From Sutcliffiella deserti (GTDB taxonomy: Bacteria; Bacillota; Bacilli; Bacillales; Bacillaceae_I), in assembly GCF_020037475.1 (NCBI RefSeq), contig NZ_JAIQDB010000001.1, positions 930,001 to 994,000 of the forward strand: 64,000 bases of DNA, written 5' to 3'. Position 1 is the stretch's first letter. Every line of letters starts with the position of its first letter. This document shows positions 26,318 to 34,613 of this stretch, piece by piece. A program made the position numbers and the translations under genes. The notes below the pieces were generated by a model that made no database searches, was not told where the DNA came from, and worked only from the letters and a program-made list of their open reading frames with translations.

Positions 26318-26336
26318 GGGGCCAGACCCCGGCAGG
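26318..26336. repeat. GC-rich 19-bp palindromic repeat, copy 2 (truncated)
   Basis: GGGGCCAGACCCCGGCAGG is the exact reverse complement of copy 1 at 5468-5486. It lies just past the stop of the MaoC gene. Confidence 0.8.
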
Positions 26337-26346
26337 AGTTTATCGC

Positions 26347-26724
26347 TCAATCCCGAATGATGCCGTGGCTAGTTCCTTGAAGTACTTGTTTGTCTTTTTG
26401 GTTGGTGTAGGTGGAGTGGACGGTTACTTTTTTGTAGCCTTCTTTTTGTTCTACAGCCGTTAATGTTGCTTCACAGGTGATGGTATCACCTGTGAATACT
26501 GGCCGGATGAACTCCATGTTCATTTCTCTTGCGATATAATTCAGATCTCCACCGATTTTGGTTCCAATACTTGCGGTCAACAGACCGTGAACCATTAAGC
26601 GACCTTGTTCGTCGTGTTGCATATGGTGATTTCCCTGATCACCTGAGAGCTCCGCAAATCGCAGTGTTTCTTCTTCTGTGAATGTTCTAGACCACGTATG
26701 GATTTCCCCTGTGTTAATTTTCAT
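26347..26724 (-). CDS. MaoC-like hot-dog dehydratase
   Basis: The 125-residue hot-dog-fold protein has LRFAELSGDQGNHHMQHDEQ followed by MVHGLLTASIGTKIGG, a diverged version of the hydratase-2 motif (GDxNPxH). The usual NP is NH here, but the aspartate and a downstream histidine remain. MaoC/hydratase-2 enzymes hydrate trans-2-enoyl-CoA to (R)-3-hydroxyacyl-CoA. I start at ATG 26724, six bases after GGGAGGGG. A perfect 24-bp FadR-type palindrome lies 56 bases upstream. A thioesterase-like role cannot be excluded. Confidence 0.75.
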   Translation of the reverse strand: MKINTGEIHTWSRTFTEEETLRFAELSGDQGNHHMQHDEQGRLMVHGLLTASIGTKIGGDLNYIAREMNMEFIRPVFTGDTITCEATLTAVEQKEGYKKVTVHSTYTNQKDKQVLQGTSHGIIRD

Positions 26725-26779
26725 TAATTCCCCTCCCGTTTTATACATCCTTCTTCCATTGTAATACAAAACCTCGACC

Positions 26780-26803
26780 TTATGAATGATTAATCATTCA
26801 TAA
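26780..26803. promoter_or_regulatory. Perfect 24-bp FadR-type operator
   Basis: TTATGAATGATTAATCATTC plus ATAA is a perfect palindrome containing TGAATGATTAATCATTCA, a full match to the Bacillus FadR consensus. It is in the upstream region of the MaoC gene, about 56 bases before its start. Confidence 0.85.
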
Positions 26804-26877
26804 AATACATATTCTTTGTGCGGCCTTTCCAAGAGCACATTTCACATACGGTCACTTTTACCAAAGTCCCGCTAAAA

Positions 26878-26918
26878 ATAAAAAATACTGCTAAAGCATC
26901 CAATGCCTTAACAGTACT
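26878..26918 (-). terminator. Terminator of hemZ
   Basis: Read on the minus strand, TACTGTTAAGGCAT and ATGCTTTAGCAGTA pair imperfectly and lead into TTTTTTATTTTTA just past the hemZ stop. Confidence 0.75.
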
Positions 26919-26922
26919 CTGT

Positions 26923-28446
26923 TCAGTCTAACTCACTTGCTAATGCTTCTTTTCCCTCATCAAAAAACAATGCTTCCAAGATTCGAATCTTTTCATCTGT
27001 ATAATGGAGAAATCCATCGTTATAGGACTTAGGGTCTTTTGGGTTCGCAAATCTTGTAATTTTCCCTGTAGCAGGATCGACAAACTTACTTGATGCCCCG
27101 CAGCCTAGACCGATAATGGTTTGCTTTTCTTCCATAATCATGATGTTATATATACTATCTTGTCCTGGTAGTGCATAACCAACATTTTCAAGATTACCAA
27201 GTATGTTTTTTTGGCGATACAGATAATATGGAACATAGTTATGCTCTTTGGACCATTCTGTTGCCATATCCATCATTTTTCCGATTTCTGTACGGTCAGC
27301 AACTTTGTACCTCTGTTTGTTTTGTGTCATCTCTGATGCTCGTTTAAATGACAGGGTATGCACCGTCAACGACTCAGGCATCAGTTTTTCCGTTTCCTCC
27401 AGGGAGTGGTTGAATTCCTTCACTCCTTCACCAGGTAAACCGATAATTAAGTCCATATTAATATTGTTCATGCCCATTTCCCTTGCAAGATGAAACTTAT
27501 CAATGGTTTCCTCGACAGTGTGATGCCTGCCTATCGCTTTTAGCGTTTCCTGCGTATAGGATTGAGGATTAATACTTATTCGGTCAATGTTCCACTTTTT
27601 CAATACTTCCAGCTTGTCAGGTGTTATCGTATCTGGCCTTCCAGCTTCCACCGTCACCTCACGCACCAAATTCATATCTGGAAATGCCTGATACATCTGG
27701 TCGTACAGCTCGTCCATTTCCTCAGCAGTAATACTCGTTGGTGTACCCCCACCATAATAGACCGTTGTAATTTTAATTCCTTTTTCTTTCAGCCAAGCAC
27801 CAATTTCTTTAATTTCATGATGCAAGCCACCTAAAAAGGAATCCACTTTTCCCTGCTTACCATTTATAGCATAGGCTGGGAAAGTGCAATAGGCACATTT
27901 GGTCGGACAAAACGGAATTCCAATATAGATGCTTACTTCGTTTCCTAATTTATATAAATCCGGAACGACAGCAAGCTGACGATCGACAATCTCTTGCATT
28001 AGCGCAATCTTTTCTTCTGTTATCAAGTATTCATCCCGCAGCTGTTGATGTATTTTCTCCTTATTTTCCCCTTTTTGCAGCTTGGAGTGAAGTAATTTTG
28101 TCGGTCTCACTCCCGTTAAGATTCCCCATTTTTGAATAATCCCTGTTTTTTCTTGGAGAAGTGTCAAATAAACATAAGACACAGCCTGCTTCATTCTTCT
28201 GAAGCGCTCTTTTTCATTTGTTCCAACTAAATCCTTTTCATGAGTGGATAATTGCTCTCCAAGCTTCCCTTTAACAATGATGCTATCATCAGTTTCATCC
28301 ACTATAAAATCTACGGTAAGTTCTACTTTATCTAGAGAACTTTCTTCAAAAGCTACTTCGGTAATCTCAAAAAACAAGTCCGATATTAATGTTAGCGGAC
28401 GTTTATATCTTTCATCATGCAAGCCATGAATTAATATTTTCAACAT
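26923..28446 (-). CDS. hemZ: Radical SAM coproporphyrinogen oxidase-like protein HemZ
   Basis: The 507-residue radical SAM protein has the iron-sulfur motif CPTKCAYC near residue 175, preceded by VSIYIGIPF, and the HemN-family blocks YYGGGTPTS, VEAGRPDT and NMDLIIGLPGEG. HemZ is the HemN-like protein of B. subtilis linked to anaerobic haem synthesis, though enzymes of this group may instead handle haem or other substrates. ATG 28446 follows AAAGGTGATT; a GTG two codons upstream is part of that signal. It is monocistronic, with its own terminator. The N-terminal 150 residues are a family-specific domain. Confidence 0.92.
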   Translation of the reverse strand: MLKILIHGLHDERYKRPLTLISDLFFEITEVAFEESSLDKVELTVDFIVDETDDSIIVKGKLGEQLSTHEKDLVGTNEKERFRRMKQAVSYVYLTLLQEKTGIIQKWGILTGVRPTKLLHSKLQKGENKEKIHQQLRDEYLITEEKIALMQEIVDRQLAVVPDLYKLGNEVSIYIGIPFCPTKCAYCTFPAYAINGKQGKVDSFLGGLHHEIKEIGAWLKEKGIKITTVYYGGGTPTSITAEEMDELYDQMYQAFPDMNLVREVTVEAGRPDTITPDKLEVLKKWNIDRISINPQSYTQETLKAIGRHHTVEETIDKFHLAREMGMNNINMDLIIGLPGEGVKEFNHSLEETEKLMPESLTVHTLSFKRASEMTQNKQRYKVADRTEIGKMMDMATEWSKEHNYVPYYLYRQKNILGNLENVGYALPGQDSIYNIMIMEEKQTIIGLGCGASSKFVDPATGKITRFANPKDPKSYNDGFLHYTDEKIRILEALFFDEGKEALASELD

Positions 28447-28526
28447 AATCACCTTTCAATTCCATCCATTTTCACCTTCTCCAGTGTAACGGAACCTATT
28501 AACGATTATCAAGGATAATTAAACGG

Positions 28527-28551
28527 GAAAAAAGAGATGGCCTCTTTTTTT
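28527..28551. terminator. Short bidirectional terminator between hemZ and yhaX
   Basis: AAAAAAGAG and CTCTTTTTT flank a 5-base loop; on the minus strand it can end the yhaX transcript, 29 bases beyond its stop. Confidence 0.6.
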
Positions 28552-28579
28552 ACAGAGTCCACCTCTTAATCGCTTTATC

Positions 28580-29440
28580 CTAAATTTTCATTTTATTCAA
28601 GAAGGAAATACGTTGCTGCATACGGAAATGTTCTTTTATCATGTAGGCGACACCTGACTCGTCATTGGTACGAGTAATCCAATCTGCCACTTGCTTAACT
28701 TCCTTGGGTGCATTCCCCATGGCAACACCTAAACCTGCAACTTCTATCAATGGCAGATCTTCCAAGCTATCCCCTATGACTACCATCTCTTGAGGTGAGA
28801 TTTTTAACACATCACCTAAGGTCAGCAAACCATCCAGCTTTGTTCCACCGTCAGGTAAAATATCTACTTTACCGTCCTCGTGAATTTGCACTTCTATTTC
28901 TTCAAAAGATGTCTTTAAAGTAGATACCACTTTATCTCGTTCCTCAGGTTCTGTAAAATACACTTCTATTTTAGGAGGAGCAATTGGATTATCCATGAGT
29001 GTATCTCCTAAAGATTCCACGAATTGCATCGGATAGATAAGCGGATCACTTGAGCCAAGGACAGCTCTCGCCATTAAATTATTGGCACCTCTCAGACGAT
29101 TTCCAATCGAATATCGTTCATGCAAAATTCTCACTGTACAATCATAGTTTTCTAAAACCTGAACTAAATTAAAGGTTTTATCTTCTGAAATCCGCTTCAC
29201 ATGGAGAGGCTGATCTAGTTTGGAGGCAATAAATGCTCCCCCATGAGTGATTAAAAACGTATCTAATTTCAATGATTTGGCAACCTTCTTCGCAAAAGCA
29301 AAGTTCCTGCCAGTCACTAACGTTACATAAACCCCTTTATTTTTCACGTATCCGATGGCTTCCTTAGTTTCCTTGGTTAATCTGCCATTTGATTTTAACA
29401 AGGTTCCATCGATATTTATAGCCAATAAGCGATATATCAT
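28580..29440 (-). CDS. yhaX: HAD-superfamily Cof-type protein YhaX, altered nucleophile
   Basis: The 286-residue Cof-type HAD protein has motif II VTLVTGRN, a cap domain, and motif IV VIGDSLEDLPLI with GMGNAP-like AMGNAPKEVKQVADW. In motif I the sequence is LAINIDGTLL: residue 9 is Asn where phosphatases have the nucleophilic Asp of DxDGT, while the second Asp (residue 11) remains. I recall the same NIDGT in B. subtilis YhaX, so this may be conserved rather than a mutation. Activity as a phosphatase is therefore doubtful. The ATG follows GGAGGTCTCTCC. YhaX is a sporulation-associated gene in B. subtilis. Confidence 0.85.
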   Translation of the reverse strand: MIYRLLAINIDGTLLKSNGRLTKETKEAIGYVKNKGVYVTLVTGRNFAFAKKVAKSLKLDTFLITHGGAFIASKLDQPLHVKRISEDKTFNLVQVLENYDCTVRILHERYSIGNRLRGANNLMARAVLGSSDPLIYPMQFVESLGDTLMDNPIAPPKIEVYFTEPEERDKVVSTLKTSFEEIEVQIHEDGKVDILPDGGTKLDGLLTLGDVLKISPQEMVVIGDSLEDLPLIEVAGLGVAMGNAPKEVKQVADWITRTNDESGVAYMIKEHFRMQQRISFLNKMKI

Positions 29441-29644
29441 GGAGAGACCTCCTTATCTAAGATGTTTGTACTTAGTGTATGAGTATGAAGAATCTAGGAA
29501 AATTAGAACAGATATGGAGTGGATTACAGTGATTTTAGTGGGGTGGGTAACATAAAAAAATTCCCAAAATTATTTGAGGATAAACCCTAATGTTTCTCAA
29601 ATACTAGAATATATAAAAATATTTTACTGGTGGAGGATTACTTT

Positions 29645-30004
29645 ATGCAAGGAATAAATGAGATATGGAAGACTGCAAAAGAAACATACAATCATAGGGC
29701 AGCCCAGTTGAAAGCAAAAGCGTTTGAAATTACAGGGACTCCTACAGCAACAGTTTCGCAACTGGCAGAATACATTTTAAAACACCCTGACACAAAACAG
29801 TCTTCCAAAACACTTCTAGAATCAACCTATATGTTCTACAACTTAAATAAAGAAGATGCTCAGTTTTATTTAGAAACAGTTGATTTATCTATTCTCCAAT
29901 TGGATGTTCATTCAAAAAATCATCATCTCGTGTCTTATCGATCCTACCGTGACCATTACAACCTGGAAACACCTATTAAATTCCCGGAAGAACTTCTAGA
30001 GTAA
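29645..30004 (+). CDS. Hypothetical 119-residue soluble protein
   Basis: I do not recognise this protein. It starts at ATG 29645, eight bases from GGAGG, and encodes 119 residues with alternating helical stretches (QGINEIWKTAKETYNHRAAQ; VSQLAEYILKHPDT) and an acidic end. There is no signal peptide, membrane span, cysteine pair or known motif. It is alone on the plus strand between yhaX and a palindromic repeat. Codon use resembles its neighbours and the start signal is strong, so it is likely real. Confidence 0.6.
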   Translation: MQGINEIWKTAKETYNHRAAQLKAKAFEITGTPTATVSQLAEYILKHPDTKQSSKTLLESTYMFYNLNKEDAQFYLETVDLSILQLDVHSKNHHLVSYRSYRDHYNLETPIKFPEELLE

Positions 30005-30112
30005 AAGCTGTATTAAACATGGCCGCTGTCATCAGCAGTATCCTGCACAGCGAGACCACTGAAAATAAAGGTTTTTAAAAAAAATGCTATTGGACTATTC
30101 GATTCAAGATGT

Positions 30113-30251
30113 TCCTAGCTGTGGATCGGAACGAAAGGCGTAGACTCCTGCGGGAGGTAGCGCTTAGGGAAGACCCCGCAGGCGTAAGCCGAGGAGGCTT
30201 ACCAAGCGCCCCGCGGACGCGAAGCCTTTCGTGGAGAGTAACAGCGGTGTT
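30113..30251. repeat. Palindromic repeat, subtype A, copy A2 (inverted)
   Basis: This is the reverse complement of copy A1 with few changes; arms CGAAAGGC and GCCTTTCG are conserved. It occupies the 350-base gap between the 29645-30004 gene and yheA, which otherwise has no gene. Confidence 0.9.
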
Positions 30252-30284
30252 AAACATGAACCCTATATATCATATAGCGACACC

Positions 30285-30320
30285 AAAAAAATGCTCAGAG
30301 ATCATACCTCTGAGCATCTT
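30285..30320 (-). terminator. Strong terminator of yheA
   Basis: On the minus strand GATGCTCAGAGGTATGATC and TCTGAGCAT form a stable stem (ATGCTCAGAG/CTCTGAGCAT) followed by seven T residues. Confidence 0.85.
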
Positions 30321-30356
30321 GCATTCTAATTCAATTTACACCAAGAAAAATTCCTA

Positions 30357-30713
30357 TTAGTTAGGATCCACATCACTATATAATTCTTCAAGAGGCTTCA
30401 TGATGATTTTGTTTAGCTCCGTAACCATCATGCTAATTTTTTGCTCCGCTTCCATCAGCTTTGCAATTGTTTCATTCTGCTGAACAAGCGCTACTGTTTT
30501 TTGAGCTTGTTCTACTTCCTCTTGCGTGATTTCTTGTCCTGACATCTGCTTTTGTTGTAATTCTAATTGAATGTTGCGGAAGTTCTCAAACATCCCTTTT
30601 GTAGATTCGTCAGCAAAAACCTCTTTATATAAACGTTGAAGATTTTTGAAATCATCACTTTCTCTTACTGCTTTTTCTAACTCATACGCTGCATCATAAA
30701 TATTATTTGACAA
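30357..30713 (-). CDS. yheA: YlbF/YmcA-family protein YheA
   Basis: The 118-residue all-helical protein matches B. subtilis YheA (about 117), with SDDFKNLQ, NFRNIQLELQQKQMSGQEIT and the end LNKIIMKPLEELY. YheA is a paralogue of YlbF and YmcA, which with YaaT form a complex that guides RNase Y. I place the start at TTG 30713, which aligns with the family N-terminus (NNIYDAAYELEKAV) and has GGAAGG ten bases upstream; the frame extends further without homology. It follows yheB on the same strand. Confidence 0.82.
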   Translation of the reverse strand: MSNNIYDAAYELEKAVRESDDFKNLQRLYKEVFADESTKGMFENFRNIQLELQQKQMSGQEITQEEVEQAQKTVALVQQNETIAKLMEAEQKISMMVTELNKIIMKPLEELYSDVDPN

Positions 30714-30831
30714 TACCTTCAGTCCTTCCTGTTTTGCCCAATACTCAGGCTTAGTAGTGAACAGTATAACAAACACCTCGAATGCATTCAAACATTTCAC
30801 TGTAACCTTTTTTCATTGCCTTCTCTAAAAC

Positions 30832-31965
30832 CTATAAAACAAGCACAAAAAGACCTTGTAGAAGTCCAATCATTCCACCTAAAATTGCCCCCAAATAGGT
30901 AATCATCTTTAACTCCTGTTTGGAAACAGAAAGAACCATCTCTTCTAACTCCTTTAAGGAAAATGATTCTACCTGATCCCGCACTACGTCTTGCAATTCC
31001 AGCTTGGCTAGCAGTTCTTCCAACTTTTCCAGTACTAAATTGCTTCCAGTGGATAGAAGAGAAGGAACGAGCTTTTCCATTGCCCATGGATAGACAGGGC
31101 GAACGACTTCTTCCATGCTCTTGCTCATCCAGCCTGGGATATTTATCGTTTTTTCTAGGGCTGAATTTATGGTGGAGAGAATTGTGTCTTTTGTTATTTT
31201 CTTTTCTATTTCAGATATTTCTGTTGTTCTCCATTTTTCCCATTCTTTTGTTAGGACTTTTAAAAGCACATCTTTTGTTCCTTCATGCTTTAGAAACTTT
31301 ACCACTTCAGGCTGTACTTTATCGACGATACTATAATTCCCCATAAACATTTGAATCATATTTCCGAGCTTTCCACGGGTTGCTATAAAATCTTGAATCA
31401 TTTGGTTAAGCTGATTTCTTCCTTCTGCGCTTTCAAAATAGATTACGCCTTTCTCTAAAACATAATCTGCCACCAGTGGGATATTATGCTCGATGGAATG
31501 GAAGATGTTTACAGGCAACACTTTGTATATTGGTTTTGCGCGTAACTCTTCCATCACCTCTTCATATTTTACTTCCACTATTTTAGTGAGGTTAGCTTGG
31601 AGCTTTTCATCAGCCTGATCGATACCAAATCTTTGTAAAAACTCCTGGACCGTCAAACCTTTAGCTAAATATTTTTGAATCTCTCTCTTTGTCCACTCCT
31701 CCATCTTTTCTTGAAACTGACTAGTTTCCAGTCTGCGCTTCATGCTTTCTGCAGTTAGGAGGTGCTCCATAACTAGCTTACCAAGCTGCTCTGCAAGTTC
31801 TGCTCTTCTTTTAGGAATGAGTCCAGGCGTAAAAGGTACTTTTTTTCCTAATACATATTTCGGTGTGTAGGGCCTAAATAGCATGCGAATAGCGAGTGAG
31901 TTTGTTATCCCTCCTATAAGAGCACCTACAAGCACCATAACGGAAATAATTAAAACAATTTTCAT
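30832..31965 (-). CDS. yheB: DUF445 membrane protein YheB
   Basis: This 377-residue protein has the same length as B. subtilis YheB. One membrane helix lies at each end (ISVMVLVGALIGGITNSLAI and YLGAILGGMIGLLQGLFVLV), and the N-terminal one is followed by the signature KYVLGKKVPFTPGLIPKRR. The long middle is helical and amphipathic. DUF445 proteins are widespread and of unknown function. The ATG at 31965 has GGAAAGG about 12 bases upstream, slightly far. It precedes yheA, as in B. subtilis. Confidence 0.85.
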   Translation of the reverse strand: MKIVLIISVMVLVGALIGGITNSLAIRMLFRPYTPKYVLGKKVPFTPGLIPKRRAELAEQLGKLVMEHLLTAESMKRRLETSQFQEKMEEWTKREIQKYLAKGLTVQEFLQRFGIDQADEKLQANLTKIVEVKYEEVMEELRAKPIYKVLPVNIFHSIEHNIPLVADYVLEKGVIYFESAEGRNQLNQMIQDFIATRGKLGNMIQMFMGNYSIVDKVQPEVVKFLKHEGTKDVLLKVLTKEWEKWRTTEISEIEKKITKDTILSTINSALEKTINIPGWMSKSMEEVVRPVYPWAMEKLVPSLLSTGSNLVLEKLEELLAKLELQDVVRDQVESFSLKELEEMVLSVSKQELKMITYLGAILGGMIGLLQGLFVLVL

Positions 31966-32060
31966 GAGATAAACAACCTTTCCTTTTCACCTATTTTCAA
32001 CATTTTCATACTATAAAAAGAAACTACCGAGGTGTAGGTCTAAACTCCTTTAGAGCCTAA

Positions 32061-32085
32061 GTTAGTTGAACCACTCGGGGTGTTA
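32061..32085. repeat. 25-bp sequence shared with 13577-13601
   Basis: GTTAGTTGAACCACTCGGGG plus TGTTA is followed here by CTAACATCCC 23 bases on, giving a stem GGGTGTTAG/CTAACATCC. It lies between the divergent yheB and the first YheC/D gene. Confidence 0.6.
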
Positions 32086-32157
32086 GTCCGCTGCTTTTAG
32101 CTGCCTAACATCCCAATTAAACTTGTCTTAGAACAAGATATAAAATGAGGGAAAAAC

Positions 32158-33531
32158 ATGAACTTTCAAGTAGTTAGGGTTATTCCTTTTGAAAGTAACC
32201 ATCCTATACCAATTATACAAATAAGTGAGGCTTTGGCAAAAAAAATAAAGCTTCCTACAGATCTTACTTTTATAGATTTGCAGTGCAGTCGGAATACAAT
32301 TTCCGCTCCTATCGTATGTATGAAAGGAGAGGAACTCACACTAAGACTCCATTCTGCCTTATTGAAATCTTTATTACTATTTGAGGAAGAAAAAAATTAT
32401 TTAATTTCATATGATTCATCCTTGACGAAAATTCATATCGGTCCAGTTATTGGATTAATGACAGAGATTTCGCCGAAAGAAAATGAAATAGATTTTAAAT
32501 CCATTCATGCTTACTGTATGGAGCTTGCAAATTACTCTGAAGAGATAGGGGTTATTTTTTATGTCTTTTCCTTGCCAGAACATTGCAGCGAACCACATAT
32601 AGAAGGGTATTATTTTGACAACAACCATTGGAGTAAAAGCATTCTTCCTTTTCCACAGGTAGTTCATAACCGGCTTCATAAACGTTCTAGCGAAAAACGG
32701 GCATTATTTGAACAATTCACAACTCAACTTCAGGAATGGAACATCCCTTATTTTAATGACCATTTTCTAGATAAATGGACTGTCTATGATCTGTTGAAAG
32801 AAGCAGAGCACCTCAAGCCTTATTTGCCTGATACGGTTTTATTTTCGAAAGAAATCTTTAAAGAATGGGTCGAAAAATACCCTATTCTTTTTTTAAAACC
32901 GATCAACGGCAGTCAAGGAAAGCAGATATTCAAGATCTGCAAGATAAAGGAAGGATTTGCATTAAGCTATTCTTCGATTCAACAAGAAGTATCTACAACA
33001 TACAGTAACTTTACAGAATTGTACAAGCGACTTTCCTCACAGATAAAAAAGAAACGCTATGTTATCCAGGAGGGCATTGAACTTTTGGATCTCGAAGGTC
33101 GTCCAGTTGATTTCCGTTATCTTGTTCACCAGAGGGAAAACAATCGATGGCGTGTTACTTCTTCCACAGCGAGAGCCTCCAAGACAGGGCAATTCGTCTC
33201 TAATCTTGCTCAAGGTGGAGAAATGCTTACCGTTTCGAAAGTGTTAAGAACCAAATATGAAAAAAACGAACTATCTCAGCTACGTCACCATTTACAAGAA
33301 TTAGCCTTAGAGGTAGCAAACGAGATTGGAAAAACTTCTGAAGGAATCTATGGTGAACTTGGAATCGATCTTGCGATTGATCAATCGGGCCATCCTTGGA
33401 TAATTGAAGTGAATACAAAGCCATCTAAAAACATGGATAGCAAACCAAGCACATCAACTATTCGCCCGTCTGCTAAAGCGGTTATCTTCTATTGTTTATA
33501 TCTGATAAATGAAAATATCAAGGAGGCGTAA
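32158..33531 (+). CDS. YheC/YheD-family ATP-grasp spore-coat protein, paralogue 1
   Basis: The 457-residue protein is the first of four consecutive paralogues. Residues 1-190 form the YheCD-specific part (IHIGPVIGLMTE, LPFPQVVHNRLHKRSSEKR). Residues about 195-440 form an ATP-grasp domain with KWTVYDLL, FLKPINGSQGKQI, VDFRYLVHQ and the metal-binding end GELGIDLAIDQSGHPWIIEVNTKPSK. B. subtilis YheC and YheD associate with the endospore coat; YheD forms rings around the forespore. The start ATG follows AATGAGGGAAAAAC. It is near YheD in length (about 453). The ligation reaction, if any, is unknown. Confidence 0.85.
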   Translation: MNFQVVRVIPFESNHPIPIIQISEALAKKIKLPTDLTFIDLQCSRNTISAPIVCMKGEELTLRLHSALLKSLLLFEEEKNYLISYDSSLTKIHIGPVIGLMTEISPKENEIDFKSIHAYCMELANYSEEIGVIFYVFSLPEHCSEPHIEGYYFDNNHWSKSILPFPQVVHNRLHKRSSEKRALFEQFTTQLQEWNIPYFNDHFLDKWTVYDLLKEAEHLKPYLPDTVLFSKEIFKEWVEKYPILFLKPINGSQGKQIFKICKIKEGFALSYSSIQQEVSTTYSNFTELYKRLSSQIKKKRYVIQEGIELLDLEGRPVDFRYLVHQRENNRWRVTSSTARASKTGQFVSNLAQGGEMLTVSKVLRTKYEKNELSQLRHHLQELALEVANEIGKTSEGIYGELGIDLAIDQSGHPWIIEVNTKPSKNMDSKPSTSTIRPSAKAVIFYCLYLINENIKEA

Positions 33532-33532
33532 C

Positions 33533-34612
33533 ATGGTTGCTCTCGGAGTATTATCTTTTTCAAAGCCTACATCCTATTTCACAAAATTAGCTCACTATTC
33601 TCGTGCTCACTCTGTCACACTTTACCACTTTTCGCCCGAGGAAATAGACCTTCATAGTCAACACATTAATGGTTTAAGGTATTGCCCCCAAAAACAGGAA
33701 TGGCAAATGGAAGTTTTCCCCATTCCTCATTTTATTTATGATCGCTGTTTTTATACTTCGAGCAATTCACGTTCTTTTCTGAAGAAAATTGAAGAACTAA
33801 AGCAAAGTAAGCATCATCAATTTCTAGGTTATGGACTTCCAAATAAATGGATCGTCTATCAGGCACTTTGTAAAAGTGACCCAACCATTCAATCATTTCT
33901 TCCAAAAACAAAAAGGTTAACCTCTTCCTCCTTTTTATTGGCACAACTTAAACAGCAGCCTAAATGGCTTCTCAAGCCTATTCAGGGCTCACAAGGAAGA
34001 GGACTGATCCTAGTGAATAGAGAGAATGGAATGTTTAAAGTAAAAGAAGTGAAACAGCCTGGAGAAAAGCTTTTTACTTTTACTACAACAGGACAATTTC
34101 AACAGTGGTTACATAGAAAAATGAAAACGAACGATTATATTTTCCAGCCATTTTTGTCCTTACAAAGTACCGATGGTTATCCATTTGATATAAGGATTTT
34201 GATGCAAAAAGATGAAAATGGCGCATGGAAAGAGCAAATCAGGGTCGTTCGTAAAGGAATGCAACATCATATTACATCAAATTTAGCGGGTGGCGGCCGT
34301 ATGCTCCCCTTTTCCACCTTGCTCCATGACCTCTCAGACTTTCATCAAAGTAAAGTAGAAAAAGACATCCGTGAAATCATTACACACCTCCCTCCAAATC
34401 TCGAAGATTCATTTCAGCCTTTATTTGAATTAGGAATTGATCTGGGAATGGATGATCAGCAGAATTTGTGGATTTTAGATATTAATTCAAAGCCAGGTCA
34501 TAAGATAGTAACAATGGCATCAAATTTAAAACAGCAGGAAATATACGAAGCTCCAAGTAGATATAGTCGATACTTGGCCGCTTCATCAGGAAATAAAATG
34601 GGAGTTGAATAG
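33533..34612 (+). CDS. yheC: YheC/YheD-family ATP-grasp spore-coat protein, paralogue 2
   Basis: This 359-residue paralogue has the shorter YheC-type N-terminus (ALGVLSFSKPTSYFTKLAHY) that lacks the first domain of paralogues 1 and 3. The ATP-grasp part has WLLKPIQGSQGRGL, PFDIRILMQKD and ELGIDLGMDDQQNLWILDIN with SKPGH. B. subtilis YheC is about 363 residues, so I assign the symbol to this copy. ATG 33533 is one base past the previous stop, with AAGGAGG upstream; an in-frame start at 33509 lies in the preceding gene and is rejected. Confidence 0.85.
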   Translation: MVALGVLSFSKPTSYFTKLAHYSRAHSVTLYHFSPEEIDLHSQHINGLRYCPQKQEWQMEVFPIPHFIYDRCFYTSSNSRSFLKKIEELKQSKHHQFLGYGLPNKWIVYQALCKSDPTIQSFLPKTKRLTSSSFLLAQLKQQPKWLLKPIQGSQGRGLILVNRENGMFKVKEVKQPGEKLFTFTTTGQFQQWLHRKMKTNDYIFQPFLSLQSTDGYPFDIRILMQKDENGAWKEQIRVVRKGMQHHITSNLAGGGRMLPFSTLLHDLSDFHQSKVEKDIREIITHLPPNLEDSFQPLFELGIDLGMDDQQNLWILDINSKPGHKIVTMASNLKQQEIYEAPSRYSRYLAASSGNKMGVE

Positions 34613-34613
34613 G

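Noticed and set aside
30109..30360. 83-codon plus-strand frame
   Set aside because: It is the subtype A repeat read in one frame; its peptide recurs in the repeat copies at 9.9 kb and 41.8 kb.
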